Positions 24,924 through 33,485 of a stretch of DNA of 36,879 bases are shown here, piece after piece. Origin of the DNA: Paenibacillus etheri (GTDB lineage: Bacteria > Bacillota > Bacilli > Paenibacillales > Paenibacillaceae); assembly GCF_001012825.1 (NCBI RefSeq), contig NZ_LCZJ02000030.1, forward strand, positions 1 through 36,879, given 5' to 3'. A program made the translations under genes and the position numbers. The notes beneath the pieces were generated by a model. The model saw only the letters and a program-made list of their open reading frames with translations. It searched no databases and had not been told where the DNA came from. Position 1 is the first letter of the stretch, and every line of letters begins with the position of its first letter.

Positions 24924-26570
24924 TTATGCATTCTTTAATTCAGCTACACCCACAGGAATGGAAATCAAGATTCTCGTTCCCATATTTTCATTACTGGACA
25001 GCTGGAAGTCGCCACCTAGCGACTGCGTCAAATATTGCATATTCTTCATGCCAAGCCCACTTGCACTATCTTCGGATTCAATCCATAACAAATCAGTATC
25101 AAAACCAACACCATTGTCACAAATCAATAATCGGATCCAAGTCGGCTTCAGAGACAGTTCTACATCCACTCGACTTGCAGCGCCATGCCTGATGGCATTT
25201 CCAGTGGCTTCAGAGATAATCCGAAAAAGCGCCTTGTGGTAAGGATAAGGGAGACTGAAATCATCTCCCGTTATTTTTAATTCAATATCAACATCATTTA
25301 ATCTGGATAAGCTCTTCAAATGTGATCTTACCATGCCCAACCATGTAGGCCCGCCACTCTTCTTGGAGCTAAGACTGTAGATCGTGATCCGCAGTTCTTT
25401 AGCAACCTTTGTAGCAGAGTCATGAATAAGCTCAATTTGTTCTTCTAGCTCATGATCTGACATTCTCTTCCACGATTCCTTCAGCGAATGCGTCGCATAC
25501 ACAATACCAAAAAGGCTCTGGGATACACTGTCGTGCATTTCATCCGCAATCCGGTTCTGTTCGTTCGTGATGATCAACCGGTTCTCAATCACACCAAGCT
25601 CATGCCTTTCAAGAATATTCGCACTTAGCTCAGATAAGAATATCAATTGTTGAATATACCATCTGCGGCCTTCCAGCCCCTCTGTAGACTCCAGCTTGAG
25701 TCCAATCATCCCTACAAAACGGGTGCTCATCCGTACAGGCATCAGCAGGAAATCTCCTAATCCCGGAAGATTTCTAAAAATAGGCTCTCGCTGCAATCTC
25801 CATTCATGCTCATGTTTTCCCAGTTCTGAGAATAGGAACTGTTCCTCTTCCTGCTGCCAGCCAGTCTGCCTGCTCTGCGGAGCTGGTTCTCCGCTTTTCT
25901 TGGCGAACCAAAACAAAGCCTTATCTAGCTTCGTTAGCTTAACAACATAATCGGTGATCACTTGACCGATATTCATGAAATCATGTTGGCTTGAGGTTTC
26001 CACGATATGGTACAGCGATTTGATATGCTCCATCGTCTCTTTCGTGCGAGCATTCGATTCTTCACGTTGCCGCTTCATCCGATTAACGATCTGCATTATT
26101 ATAACCGTAAGTACCAGTGTTAGAAACAGATTCCCATTTACAAATACAATTTCCAGAAAAGTTTTGTTCGCAGAATTGATAAAAAAATAACAGAGCACCG
26201 CAAAAATACTGATGTAACTTAAGAGCAGCGACCATCCAAAATAAATGGACAATGAGCCTGCAGCAATCAATACAGGGTTTAGCACATAGAGCCTAAAGGA
26301 ACTCTCGTACCCACCGGTAAACAAGGTCAATGCAATAATTCCCACCATCTCTATACTAACAGCCAGGACGAGAGTCTTTGGCCTGCTTCGTAACCTCCGA
26401 TAAAAAAATGAGAACGTTTGTGCAAACAGAAAGAGTATGGCAATGACAAGAGATTTATAAATTACGGAAGGTCCCGTTTTATCTAGAAGATACATGAGTG
26501 ATGTGAGGGACAAAGAGAAGTACCTGTAATACTCAATCAGTTTGTCTTCTGCAGTTGGTTTGATTTTCAT
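24924..26570 (-). CDS. NarX/DegS-type sensor histidine kinase with GAF domain
   Basis: A 548-residue membrane kinase. About six hydrophobic helices occupy residues 20-160, followed by a short coiled region and a GAF-like domain at about 185-325. The HisKA_3 segment begins at about 335, with phospho-acceptor His346 in RIADEMHDSVSQSLFGI, and the HATPase domain ends the protein (ICDNGVGFD, SGLGMKNMQ). It is paired with the downstream NarL-type regulator. The signal sensed by the membrane part is unknown. A promoter lies about 65 nt upstream. Confidence 0.93.
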   Translation of the reverse strand: MKIKPTAEDKLIEYYRYFSLSLTSLMYLLDKTGPSVIYKSLVIAILFLFAQTFSFFYRRLRSRPKTLVLAVSIEMVGIIALTLFTGGYESSFRLYVLNPVLIAAGSLSIYFGWSLLLSYISIFAVLCYFFINSANKTFLEIVFVNGNLFLTLVLTVIIMQIVNRMKRQREESNARTKETMEHIKSLYHIVETSSQHDFMNIGQVITDYVVKLTKLDKALFWFAKKSGEPAPQSRQTGWQQEEEQFLFSELGKHEHEWRLQREPIFRNLPGLGDFLLMPVRMSTRFVGMIGLKLESTEGLEGRRWYIQQLIFLSELSANILERHELGVIENRLIITNEQNRIADEMHDSVSQSLFGIVYATHSLKESWKRMSDHELEEQIELIHDSATKVAKELRITIYSLSSKKSGGPTWLGMVRSHLKSLSRLNDVDIELKITGDDFSLPYPYHKALFRIISEATGNAIRHGAASRVDVELSLKPTWIRLLICDNGVGFDTDLLWIESEDSASGLGMKNMQYLTQSLGGDFQLSSNENMGTRILISIPVGVAELKNA

Positions 26571-26887
26571 CCCACCACCCTATTCTCCAGTTTTTTTGGA
26601 AAATGCGAGATTGTACTGTGCTCGATAAAAGCATCATACATGAGAAAAATCACAATAACAAGTTGACATTTCCCATGTTTGCGCTTCCATTTGAAAAATA
26701 GTTACAAAAAATTTATTATTTTTTTAGAAGGATTTATACCTAAAATTTGTCATTTTATCCACTATAGTTAATAAGAACTAACGTATTTATGTAATATTAA
26801 TCCATGATTTTCAACATATCTTATAAAACGACAACAATTATACAATTATAACAATTCTCTTTGGGACTCTAGTAGTATGATGTCGAT
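26571..26887. other. 317-nt AT-rich intergenic region
   Basis: Between the AraC-type gene and the kinase gene I see no coding sequence. It contains the kinase promoter (26633-26661) and long A/T tracts around 26690-26860. No convincing terminator for the AraC-type gene was found. Confidence 0.6.
26633..26661 (-). promoter_or_regulatory. Sigma-A-like promoter of the two-component operon
   Basis: The minus strand has TTGTTA (26656-26661), a 17-bp spacer and TATGAT (26633-26638), about 65 nt before the kinase ATG. Both hexamers match the vegetative consensus well. Confidence 0.65.
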
Positions 26888-27742
26888 TTATATGTTACTT
26901 CGACAAAGCTGTGGCGCAATCCCCATATATTTTTTAAATAAACGTGAAAAATAGAACGGATCATTATAATGGAGCATGCCTGATATTTCTTTCACTTGTA
27001 ATGAGGTGTTGAGAAGCAGCTTTTTGGCCTCTGCCATTTTAAGACGGTGAATATATTCATGAAGTGGATACCCGCTACTACGCCGAACAAGACGACGAAG
27101 GGTAGACATTGAGATATGATGTTTAGCCGCAATCTGCTCTAGGTCCATTTCACCATAAATGCATAAATTCAGGTCCTCCCGAATCTGGCGCATATAATCT
27201 GCCTGAGCATTCCAACTTTTTTCTTCTATTATAAAAGAACACTCCAATAGCATTCTTTCAACGAGTAGTGCGGCCCGATCCGCATCTGCCGGTTCTCCAC
27301 TTTCCATTCGTTTCAGTACTTCTTCAAATAAGGCCGAAAGACCCATGACCGAATTCGCTTGGAACACATTACCGCCTGCGATTAGACCTGATTCCAACCA
27401 TTCCGATACACGTGTCCCATTAAAATTAATATAATACTCATCCCAGCTCCCTCCAGATGGTGGACCGAAATTGTAACTATATCCTGGGCGAAAAAAGAAT
27501 AGGCTGCCTTCACGCACCGGCTGTTCTTTCCCCGAAGTCTCCATATAGGTGCCACCACCTGATACTATGTAAACAATAGCCCAGTGTTCAAAAACTACGC
27601 CCGAACGGAATAACGTTCTTCCTGGCAAATGACCGGCTTGTCCTACTCTTATATTTTTAAGCTTCAGCTTGGAGGACTCAACCTTTGGATCGATAATTCG
27701 GATTGGATATGGACTGATCATATAATCCATGTGCTTGGACAT
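26888..27742 (-). CDS. AraC-family transcriptional regulator
   Basis: A 284-residue regulator with an N-terminal cupin-like AraC sensing domain (about 35-140; VYIVSGGGTYMETSG, FFFRPGYSYNFGPP) and a C-terminal double HTH (about 185-284; DLEQIAAKHHISMSTLRRLV, YNDPFYFSRLFKKYMGIAP). The second ATG (27742, MSKHMDY) has GGAGG 9 nt upstream and is preferred to 27751, which touches that site. It is divergent from the GH20 gene with about 85 nt between, so it probably regulates that gene in response to an amino-sugar or glycan (inference). Confidence 0.92.
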   Translation of the reverse strand: MSKHMDYMISPYPIRIIDPKVESSKLKLKNIRVGQAGHLPGRTLFRSGVVFEHWAIVYIVSGGGTYMETSGKEQPVREGSLFFFRPGYSYNFGPPSGGSWDEYYINFNGTRVSEWLESGLIAGGNVFQANSVMGLSALFEEVLKRMESGEPADADRAALLVERMLLECSFIIEEKSWNAQADYMRQIREDLNLCIYGEMDLEQIAAKHHISMSTLRRLVRRSSGYPLHEYIHRLKMAEAKKLLLNTSLQVKEISGMLHYNDPFYFSRLFKKYMGIAPQLCRSNI

Positions 27743-27826
27743 TATAGACATTCCTCCCCTTGTTTAGTAGTGATAAGGTTATTGTGAAGTTGATCATATT
27801 CTACATGAATAAGAGGTGTCCACGCT

Positions 27827-29737
27827 ATGCTTAATCATTCTACACTACTGCTTCTACCTAATCCGCGTGAAATCACATTGTCACAAGGTTCATTCCGTTT
27901 CCCCATTAGCGGAAGCATCGTACTTCCTAGTACGGAAGAGCAATGTGCAATGCCAGCTGCACAAAAGCTGCAAGCTGTAATTAAAGAAGCCTTAAATCTT
28001 CATTTGACCTTATCCATTGGCACACGTCCAACGGTTGTGTCCGCTTGTATCTTTAGCTATGTGCCATCTTTATCTGAGCAGGCATATGAGATTGTTATTG
28101 ATCAGAGTGGTATCGTTGTCTCCTATAGCTCACCTGTAGGTGCCTTCTACGCAGTAGCAACCCTAAAACAAATTATTGAACAAAGCGGCAGATCTATTCC
28201 TTATCTGCATATTCACGATGAACCTGATTTTGGAGCTCGAGGAATTACCATTGATATCAGTCGCAATAAAATTCCGAAACAAGAAACCTTGTACCGAATC
28301 ATTGACCTTATGGCCGATCTGAAGATGAACCAAGTTCAGTTATATATAGAAGGTGCTCCGTTCGCATATGAATCTTTCCCTCAAGTGTGGGAGCTTGAGA
28401 CTCCGATCACTGGAGAGGAAATCTTGCTTCTAGATGCCTACTGCAAGGCGCGTTATATTGAGCTTGTTCCGAACCAGAACAGCTTTGGACATATGGAAGG
28501 CTGGCTTTCCCGTCCTGAATTTAACGCTTTGGCAGAAATTCCTGAGGGATTTATGCTTCCCAAGGAATTGTACATGGGAGATGTATATCCAGAAGGACTA
28601 TTTATGCATCCCGGTACTTTTGATACCGAAGATCCTGCCGTGCTCCCTTTACTAGAAAAAATGTTCGACGATCTGCTTCCCTACTTCTCCTCTAATCAAT
28701 TTAATGTAGGCTGTGATGAGACATATGAGCTTGGTCTTGGTAAAAGTAAAGCGCTAGCTGAATCACAAGGCAAAGGTCAGATCTATTTATCTTTTCTTCA
28801 GAAAATTTATGAGCTTGTTACGAAACGCGGCAAAACGATGCAATTTTGGGGCGATATTATTATCCAACATCCCGAACTAATCCCTCACCTGCCTAAAGAT
28901 ATTATTGCTATGGAATGGGGTTATAGTGCGGAACATCCATTCGAGTCGGATACCCTCAAATTCCGTGAAGCAGGCATTCCTTTCTATGTCTGCCCAGGCA
29001 CCAGCTCATGGAACTCCATTACAGGGCGTAGCGACAATATGTTTGCCAATCTGCGTAGTGCAGCTATTCATGGCAAGAATAATGGTGCTATCGGCTATCT
29101 CATTACCGATTGGGGTGATCACGGGCACTGGCAGCATCTCCCTATGAGCTATACTGGATATGTTTACGGTGCTGCGCTTTCCTGGAATGTAGATAACAAT
29201 CTAGATGTGAACACTGCAAAGTATTTGAATACATTTATCTTCGCGGATCGTTCCGAGGGTATTGGTCAACTGCTCCTCGATCTCGGTAATTACTATCAGC
29301 TTGAATCCGAAATTATTCGTTCAAATGATACGGAAATGTCCCTGCTTCTTCGCACCAATCTCGACAATTTGTTAATTGTAGAGAAACTTACCGAAGAACA
29401 TTTCAACAATCTCGAAGAATACATGCTCTCTATCGAGGCACGTCTCTCGGGGCTTGATCTTCAATGTGATGATGCTGATCTTGTTCTTAAGGAACTGAGT
29501 AACGGAATCCATTTTGTGAAGCACGCTGTACAGCTTGGCAGAATTAAACTGCAGCTGGCATCCGCGCCAGATTCAATTGACCCTAATCTGATTACGGAGC
29601 AAATCAATGATTTGAATGTTCTTCTTCATCAATATCGTCTATTGTGGACTGAGCGTAACCGATTCGGTGGCTTAGATCAAAGCATTTGGAGACTTCTACG
29701 TCTAAGAGGTCAATACGAAGCATTGAAATCGAAGTAA
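27827..29737 (+). CDS. GH20 beta-N-acetylhexosaminidase (intracellular)
   Basis: A 636-residue enzyme removing terminal beta-linked GlcNAc or GalNAc. Residues about 1-130 form the GH20b alpha/beta domain; the TIM barrel follows (RGITIDISRNKIP at 138-150). The catalytic Asp-Glu pair is Asp297-Glu298 in FNVGCDETYELG, with NQNSFGHMEGW before it and TDWGDHGHWQ after it. There is no signal peptide, so it acts on imported sugars. A ribosome binding site (AGAGGTG, 8 nt) precedes the ATG. It is divergent from the AraC-type gene that probably controls it. The C-terminal about 150 residues are helical. Confidence 0.93.
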   Translation: MLNHSTLLLLPNPREITLSQGSFRFPISGSIVLPSTEEQCAMPAAQKLQAVIKEALNLHLTLSIGTRPTVVSACIFSYVPSLSEQAYEIVIDQSGIVVSYSSPVGAFYAVATLKQIIEQSGRSIPYLHIHDEPDFGARGITIDISRNKIPKQETLYRIIDLMADLKMNQVQLYIEGAPFAYESFPQVWELETPITGEEILLLDAYCKARYIELVPNQNSFGHMEGWLSRPEFNALAEIPEGFMLPKELYMGDVYPEGLFMHPGTFDTEDPAVLPLLEKMFDDLLPYFSSNQFNVGCDETYELGLGKSKALAESQGKGQIYLSFLQKIYELVTKRGKTMQFWGDIIIQHPELIPHLPKDIIAMEWGYSAEHPFESDTLKFREAGIPFYVCPGTSSWNSITGRSDNMFANLRSAAIHGKNNGAIGYLITDWGDHGHWQHLPMSYTGYVYGAALSWNVDNNLDVNTAKYLNTFIFADRSEGIGQLLLDLGNYYQLESEIIRSNDTEMSLLLRTNLDNLLIVEKLTEEHFNNLEEYMLSIEARLSGLDLQCDDADLVLKELSNGIHFVKHAVQLGRIKLQLASAPDSIDPNLITEQINDLNVLLHQYRLLWTERNRFGGLDQSIWRLLRLRGQYEALKSK

Positions 29738-29749
29738 TTTCCTCATCCT

Positions 29750-29808
29750 AGCTGCAATTGGCGAGTCGAACGTTGAATTTAATGTTTCCGACTCGCTAAG
29801 CGCAGCTC
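29750..29808. repeat. Long imperfect hairpin between convergent genes
   Basis: GCGAGTCG (29761-29768) pairs with CGACTCGC (29789-29796), and outside it AGCTGC pairs with GCAGCT around 29750-29808. The structure overlaps the 3' end of the small minus-strand gene. Neither side has a T-run, so it is not a canonical terminator, but it may protect or end both convergent transcripts. Confidence 0.45.
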
Positions 29809-30072
29809 TTCATATTGATTTTCAAGCATTTCCCGCTCCCGTTCCTCATGCTTTTCTCTGCCGATTCCCTCTTTCATGCTTTCCTCATCCTCATAGATTT
29901 GCCACAGATCAGAGAACAAATAATCTCTGATTTCTACTATTTTTCCATTTAATATCCCATTGGTCCAAATAAGTCCCGCTGAGGTACGCATCACAATGCG
30001 GCCGTCTGGCGTTTCAGCCTTTTGCCCCATTCGAATAGTCATAAGCATTTGACCAAAAGTATAACACTCCAT
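29779..30072 (-). CDS. Small hypothetical protein
   Basis: A 97-residue protein I do not recognise. The first 60 residues (CYTFGQMLMTIRMGQKAETP, then SAGLIWTNGILNGKIVEIRD, ending FSDLWQIYED) form a compact domain whose start and end faintly resemble DUF2829-type small proteins, but key tryptophans of that family are absent. The last 35 residues are a charged, probably helical tail (KEGIGREKHEEREREMLENQ). A good AGGAGG precedes the ATG by 11 nt, supporting translation. It is convergent with the GH20 gene and divergent from the isoprenoid-synthase-like gene, separated from it by the promoter at 30099. Confidence 0.65.
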   Translation of the reverse strand: MECYTFGQMLMTIRMGQKAETPDGRIVMRTSAGLIWTNGILNGKIVEIRDYLFSDLWQIYEDEESMKEGIGREKHEEREREMLENQYEELRLASRKH

Positions 30073-30098
30073 TTGTCTTGAAACCTCCTAAATTTTAG

Positions 30099-30127
30099 TT
30101 GTAATGGAATAAAGAGAAGGATATAAT
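30099..30127 (+). promoter_or_regulatory. Sigma-A promoter of the isoprenoid-synthase-like/NHLP peptide operon
   Basis: TTGTAA (30099-30104), a 17-bp spacer and a perfect TATAAT (30122-30127) lie about 50 nt before the ATG at 30176. This is the strongest vegetative-type promoter I see in the window. Confidence 0.8.
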
Positions 30128-30175
30128 CAGGGCGAAAGAACCAGTTTTTTGTAATTTTATTGTAGGAGGGATGCA

Positions 30176-31111
30176 ATGGATTGGCTAAATGATTACGAAG
30201 AAGAACTCCGCTTAGTATTTCAAGAGAGCAAAAAGATCATCTCCGAATTTCCTGAGCCTCTAAATTCACAAGGCATGTCCTATCTTGAACATTTTAACGT
30301 ATTCAATGCGGAAAGCCACAAAAATTACATATGTTATCTATTGCCCTTTTGGCTTCAGAAAAGCTGCGGGCTCTCAGCAGAAATTACCCGTCAAATGTCG
30401 ATGGGCAATGTCTTCTTCATGCTATATTTTTTCATACAGGATGACCTGATGGACAGCAAAGAATCCTCTACATACGAAAGATTACCTTTGGCGAACCTGC
30501 TCTATGTTGAATTTTTGAATATCTACAGACTTTTGTTTCCGAATGACTCCTCTTTCTGGACCTCGTTCAATCGTTATATCGCTCAATGGGCTGACAGTGT
30601 TAGTAATGAAACCGCCAGTGATTATTTTCTTAACGATCGGATCAAAATTCCTTATAAAGCCAGTCCGCTCAAACTATCCAGCACCGCTGCCCTTCTGCTA
30701 TCTGGTAAGGATTCTCTTGTACCGCAGTCTGAGGAAATGATCGACTCTGTTCTACTTACACTGCAAATGCTTGACGACTATGAAGACTGGAAAGAAGATT
30801 TATCAGAAGGCAGTTATAATTGTCTCCTCTCACTCACACGAAGCTATCTATCCACTGATAAAGCAACCATACTCACATCAAAAGAGGTCGAATTCTTCCT
30901 GTTTACAGCAAACGGACTACGTACCTATGCCGGACTAGCGCAGGATACGCATCGCAAAGTGATGGCTTCCAGCTTGGATGTACCTCATCTCCTAGCCTTC
31001 CACTCGATGTTGGTGACAAACTTACAACAGATCTCCGATTCCATCGAAGCAGAAAAACAGCTTTTACAAGGTGGAGGCTTGTTTTATTATTTGTCAAAAA
31101 ATATACAGTAA
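30176..31111 (+). CDS. Class-I isoprenoid synthase-fold protein, ComQ-like candidate peptide prenyltransferase
   Basis: A 311-residue all-helical protein with two Asp-rich, Mg/diphosphate-binding motifs: DDLMD at 89-93 (FFIQDDLMD) and DDYEDWKED at 200-208 (LQMLDDYED). This is the layout of trans-prenyltransferase/terpene-synthase folds, but the flanking sequence is not that of ordinary chain-elongating prenyl synthases. ComQ, the tryptophan prenyltransferase of the Bacillus ComX pheromone system, has about the same length and fold. The next gene encodes a small precursor peptide ending in Trp, so I infer peptide prenylation; a small-molecule terpene cyclase or squalene-type enzyme is the alternative. 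AGGAGGG lies 6 nt before the ATG, and a strong promoter lies upstream. Subfamily assignment is by eye only. Confidence 0.8.
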   Translation: MDWLNDYEEELRLVFQESKKIISEFPEPLNSQGMSYLEHFNVFNAESHKNYICYLLPFWLQKSCGLSAEITRQMSMGNVFFMLYFFIQDDLMDSKESSTYERLPLANLLYVEFLNIYRLLFPNDSSFWTSFNRYIAQWADSVSNETASDYFLNDRIKIPYKASPLKLSSTAALLLSGKDSLVPQSEEMIDSVLLTLQMLDDYEDWKEDLSEGSYNCLLSLTRSYLSTDKATILTSKEVEFFLFTANGLRTYAGLAQDTHRKVMASSLDVPHLLAFHSMLVTNLQQISDSIEAEKQLLQGGGLFYYLSKNIQ

Positions 31112-31120
31112 TTCTATTAT
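31091..31120 (+). promoter_or_regulatory. Possible secondary promoter for the NHLP precursor
   Basis: TTGTCA (31091-31096), an 18-bp spacer and TATTAT (31115-31120) overlap the end of the isoprenoid-synthase-like gene. A second initiation site would allow precursor to be made in excess over the enzyme. Downstream, TAGCA-CAAT-TGCTA (31143-31156) is a small inverted repeat that might be an operator. Confidence 0.35.
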
Positions 31121-31205
31121 TTTGTAATAAAAAGAATAGTATTAGCACAATTGCTATGTTATATTATTAAAGGTAAATATATACATTTTGGAAAGGGTGA
31201 TTATT

Positions 31206-31445
31206 TTGTCAGAAGCAGTTCTTAGAAATCAAGTCATTCAAAAGGCATGGGAAGATCCAAGTTTTAAGCAAAGACTACTCGCAGATCCAAAAGCAGCTCT
31301 CCAAGAAGCGCTTGGCGTAATCATTCCCGACAGCGTAACCTTGAAAGCCGTTGAAGAAGGTTCAAATGAATTCTATCTTGTAATCCCACCAAGTCCATCA
31401 TCAGATGTATTGAAAGCAACCGCAGCACCACGCGGTTCTTGGTAA
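31206..31445 (+). CDS. NHLP-leader family RiPP precursor ending in tryptophan
   Basis: A 79-residue precursor peptide. The leader matches the nitrile-hydratase-like leader pattern: AWEDPSFKQRLLADPKAALQ, then EALGVIIPDSVTLKAVEE, then EFYLVIPPSP. The short C-terminal part is SSDVLKATAAPRGSW, with Trp as the last residue before TAA. No Gly-Gly cleavage motif is seen; ATAA before PRGSW is a possible processing point (inference). The TTG at 31206 is chosen because GGAAAGGG lies just upstream; the TTG at 31188 would include that site. No Cys and few Ser/Thr remain in the core, which argues against lanthipeptide or thiazole chemistry. It follows the isoprenoid-synthase-like gene by 94 nt and faces two sensor kinases. 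Confidence 0.88.
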   Translation: MSEAVLRNQVIQKAWEDPSFKQRLLADPKAALQEALGVIIPDSVTLKAVEEGSNEFYLVIPPSPSSDVLKATAAPRGSW

Positions 31446-31461
31446 GACAGCAAGTTTAACC

Positions 31462-33381
31462 TCATAGGGAGTAGGAATCATCCGGAGCTTCTGCCAATGG
31501 CAGTATGGTAATGGATTCGGTTCCTACTCCTTTTTTGCTTGTAAATCTCACTTCGCCTTGCATAGCTTCAATGATGCGGAAAGTGACCATCAATCCTAAA
31601 CCCGTTCCTTTATTTTTCTTGGTGAAATACGGTTCTCCGAGTCGGTGCAGAACATCAGCGTCCATTCCTTCCCCGTTGTCTTTGATGTGAATAATCACTT
31701 TATCATCTTCACCGTACACCGACATATAAATGAACCCTTCCTCACTGAACGCTTCAATGCTGTTCTTGATAATGTTGATGAACGCCTGCTTAAACTTCGA
31801 GGAATTTCCTTTTACCCATAATTGGCCGGATACATCCAGAATCATCTTTCCTCCATTGATGTGACAAAGGGGTTGCATAATACTCTCAATATGCTTGAAT
31901 TCATCAAATAAATTCAGACTAGAGATCGTCTCAAATTCCGGTTTAGCAAAGGTCAAGAAATCAGTAATAATATTGGATGCGCGGTCTAGTTCACTTAGGG
32001 CCATTGACATATAAATTTGCTCTTCGTTAAGTGATTTCTCGCTAAGCAGCTGAAGAAAGCCCCGAGTGACCTGTAGGGGATTTCTTACTTCATGGGCTAC
32101 GGATGCAGCGAGCTCGCTAATAATCTCCATTTTTTCCGAACGCTCCAATTCATTGTTGAAACGCTCTAATTCTTTAGAATAATTAACGACCTGTTGATGG
32201 TTATAGGCCAATCTTCGTTCCAGAATTACGATCAAGGAAATAATGAAAGCAACCAGCCCCCACTTCCACAAGAACAAATCGTAGTTCCCTTTTTGGATGT
32301 AATACCATAGTAGCTCTGTAACTACAGTAAATGCAGCAGTTCCAAATCCAATGGAAAAAACAATAGCATCTTTATTTCCTTTAAGAGAGAACATAATCAC
32401 ACATGCGATCAACAAGATGAATTGGAGGATGAAGATCAGCCCTATAATGGTGGTAGAAACAAAATAATAGAATTCAATATAGCTATTATTCGATAGGAGA
32501 TTGATTAAAAGACATAACAAACAAAAGGAGGAGTAAAGTACTTGAAATTGACGAAATTTTCGAATGATATTGAACTTACCACTACCAAATATTTTTTCAA
32601 ATAAAAAGGTGAGCGCTGGTAGAAGTGAAAAAAGGGCTAAGTCCAAGCATACATTACTAATCGGCCCCAATTTACTGTAAAAGGTATAAATGAAGGGGGA
32701 GTAGGTTATAGAAAGGATCCCGGTAGATGCTATAACCACTGCTAGTGAAGCAACACTGGAGAAATAATCTTTGTTTATGTATAGAGCACTTATAAATAGA
32801 ACGATAGCCACCAGAAAAAAAGCGCAGCCCAAAATCACATCACTTAGTCCATTCTCAATATACTCATTAATTAATTGACTGTGTTCACCAATCACTATAC
32901 TTTCTTTAATTCCAATTCTATCTTGCATGGTTTCTGTCCAGATATATAGTGTTTTCCCGTTATCTTCTTCACTCAAAGGCAACAGCAAAGAATAGTTATC
33001 CTTGATATATTTACGATCTCCCTCGAAGATCAAACGATTCTCTACATATACTCTTACATGAAGAGCATATAAAGTATCGATATACACCGAAGGAGACACA
33101 TAACTTAAATCGGGTAAGGAAATACGGGTCCAAGAAGAGGATACTCCTGAAGGTAACTCTGGGAGTTCCTTTTTAGAGTCTACGTTCATCCAGTTTTGCT
33201 GGCCTTCACTCCACGAAATCTCTTTTCCCGTATTTCCTGTTTCAGTCCCCCATTTCATTTGCCACTTTGTTATTTCTTGAGACGGATAGGGGTTCGCCGC
33301 CGATACAACAATAGAGCCATAACCTATCAGAAGGAAAAAAAGAGTAAATGTAATGTGGAGTATTCTAACCATCAAGCGCAT
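31462..33381 (-). CDS. 7-TM receptor histidine kinase (7TMR-DISM-like), copy B
   Basis: A 639-residue membrane kinase. A signal peptide (about 1-29) is followed by an extracytoplasmic beta-rich domain (about 30-175; SSWTRISLPDL, LLLPLSEEDNGKTLYIWTET), seven transmembrane helices (about 178-392), a short coiled coil, HisKA with phospho-acceptor His430 in ASVAHEVRNPLQVTRGFLQLL, and HATPase (IIKNSIEA, DNGEGMD, GTGLGLMVTFRI). The HisKA part resembles sporulation kinases (KinA/KinB type). It is a tandem paralogue of the next upstream gene and no response regulator is nearby. It ends 16 nt from the stop of the NHLP precursor, facing it; a role as receptor for that peptide is inferred. GAGGTG precedes the ATG. 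Confidence 0.92.
   Translation of the reverse strand: MRLMVRILHITFTLFFLLIGYGSIVVSAANPYPSQEITKWQMKWGTETGNTGKEISWSEGQQNWMNVDSKKELPELPSGVSSSWTRISLPDLSYVSPSVYIDTLYALHVRVYVENRLIFEGDRKYIKDNYSLLLPLSEEDNGKTLYIWTETMQDRIGIKESIVIGEHSQLINEYIENGLSDVILGCAFFLVAIVLFISALYINKDYFSSVASLAVVIASTGILSITYSPFIYTFYSKLGPISNVCLDLALFSLLPALTFLFEKIFGSGKFNIIRKFRQFQVLYSSFCLLCLLINLLSNNSYIEFYYFVSTTIIGLIFILQFILLIACVIMFSLKGNKDAIVFSIGFGTAAFTVVTELLWYYIQKGNYDLFLWKWGLVAFIISLIVILERRLAYNHQQVVNYSKELERFNNELERSEKMEIISELAASVAHEVRNPLQVTRGFLQLLSEKSLNEEQIYMSMALSELDRASNIITDFLTFAKPEFETISSLNLFDEFKHIESIMQPLCHINGGKMILDVSGQLWVKGNSSKFKQAFINIIKNSIEAFSEEGFIYMSVYGEDDKVIIHIKDNGEGMDADVLHRLGEPYFTKKNKGTGLGLMVTFRIIEAMQGEVRFTSKKGVGTESITILPLAEAPDDSYSL
31468..31536 (+). 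terminator. Terminator of the NHLP peptide operon, inside the 3' end of the convergent kinase gene
   Basis: GGAGTAGGAA (31468-31477) pairs with TTCCTACTCC (31521-31530), followed by TTTTTT (31531-31536) on the plus strand. The large loop has an inner hairpin CTGCC-AAT-GGCAG. It lies about 25 nt after the precursor stop but within the last codons of the kinase on the other strand. Confidence 0.75.
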
Positions 33382-33485
33382 ATAGGCACCTCAGAAGGAA
33401 GTTTCAGAAACAATATTCTGTGTGTACTACTTCGCTCACTATACTCCCCATTCCTTCTAAAAAACGGAATAATCATTAAGTTCTA

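Noticed and set aside
27752-27826. Convincing promoter pair between the AraC-type and GH20 genes
   Set aside because: I tried both strands and found only poor -35/-10 matches, so none is listed.
29761-29796. Canonical bidirectional terminator between the convergent genes
   Set aside because: The stem is strong but neither strand has a following T-run, so it is listed only as a hairpin.
30176-31111. Ordinary polyprenyl diphosphate synthase (IspA/HepT type)
   Set aside because: The two Asp motifs are present, but the expected flanking motifs of chain-elongating synthases (such as the GKxxR region near the N-terminus) are not seen, and the gene sits beside a peptide precursor rather than isoprenoid genes.
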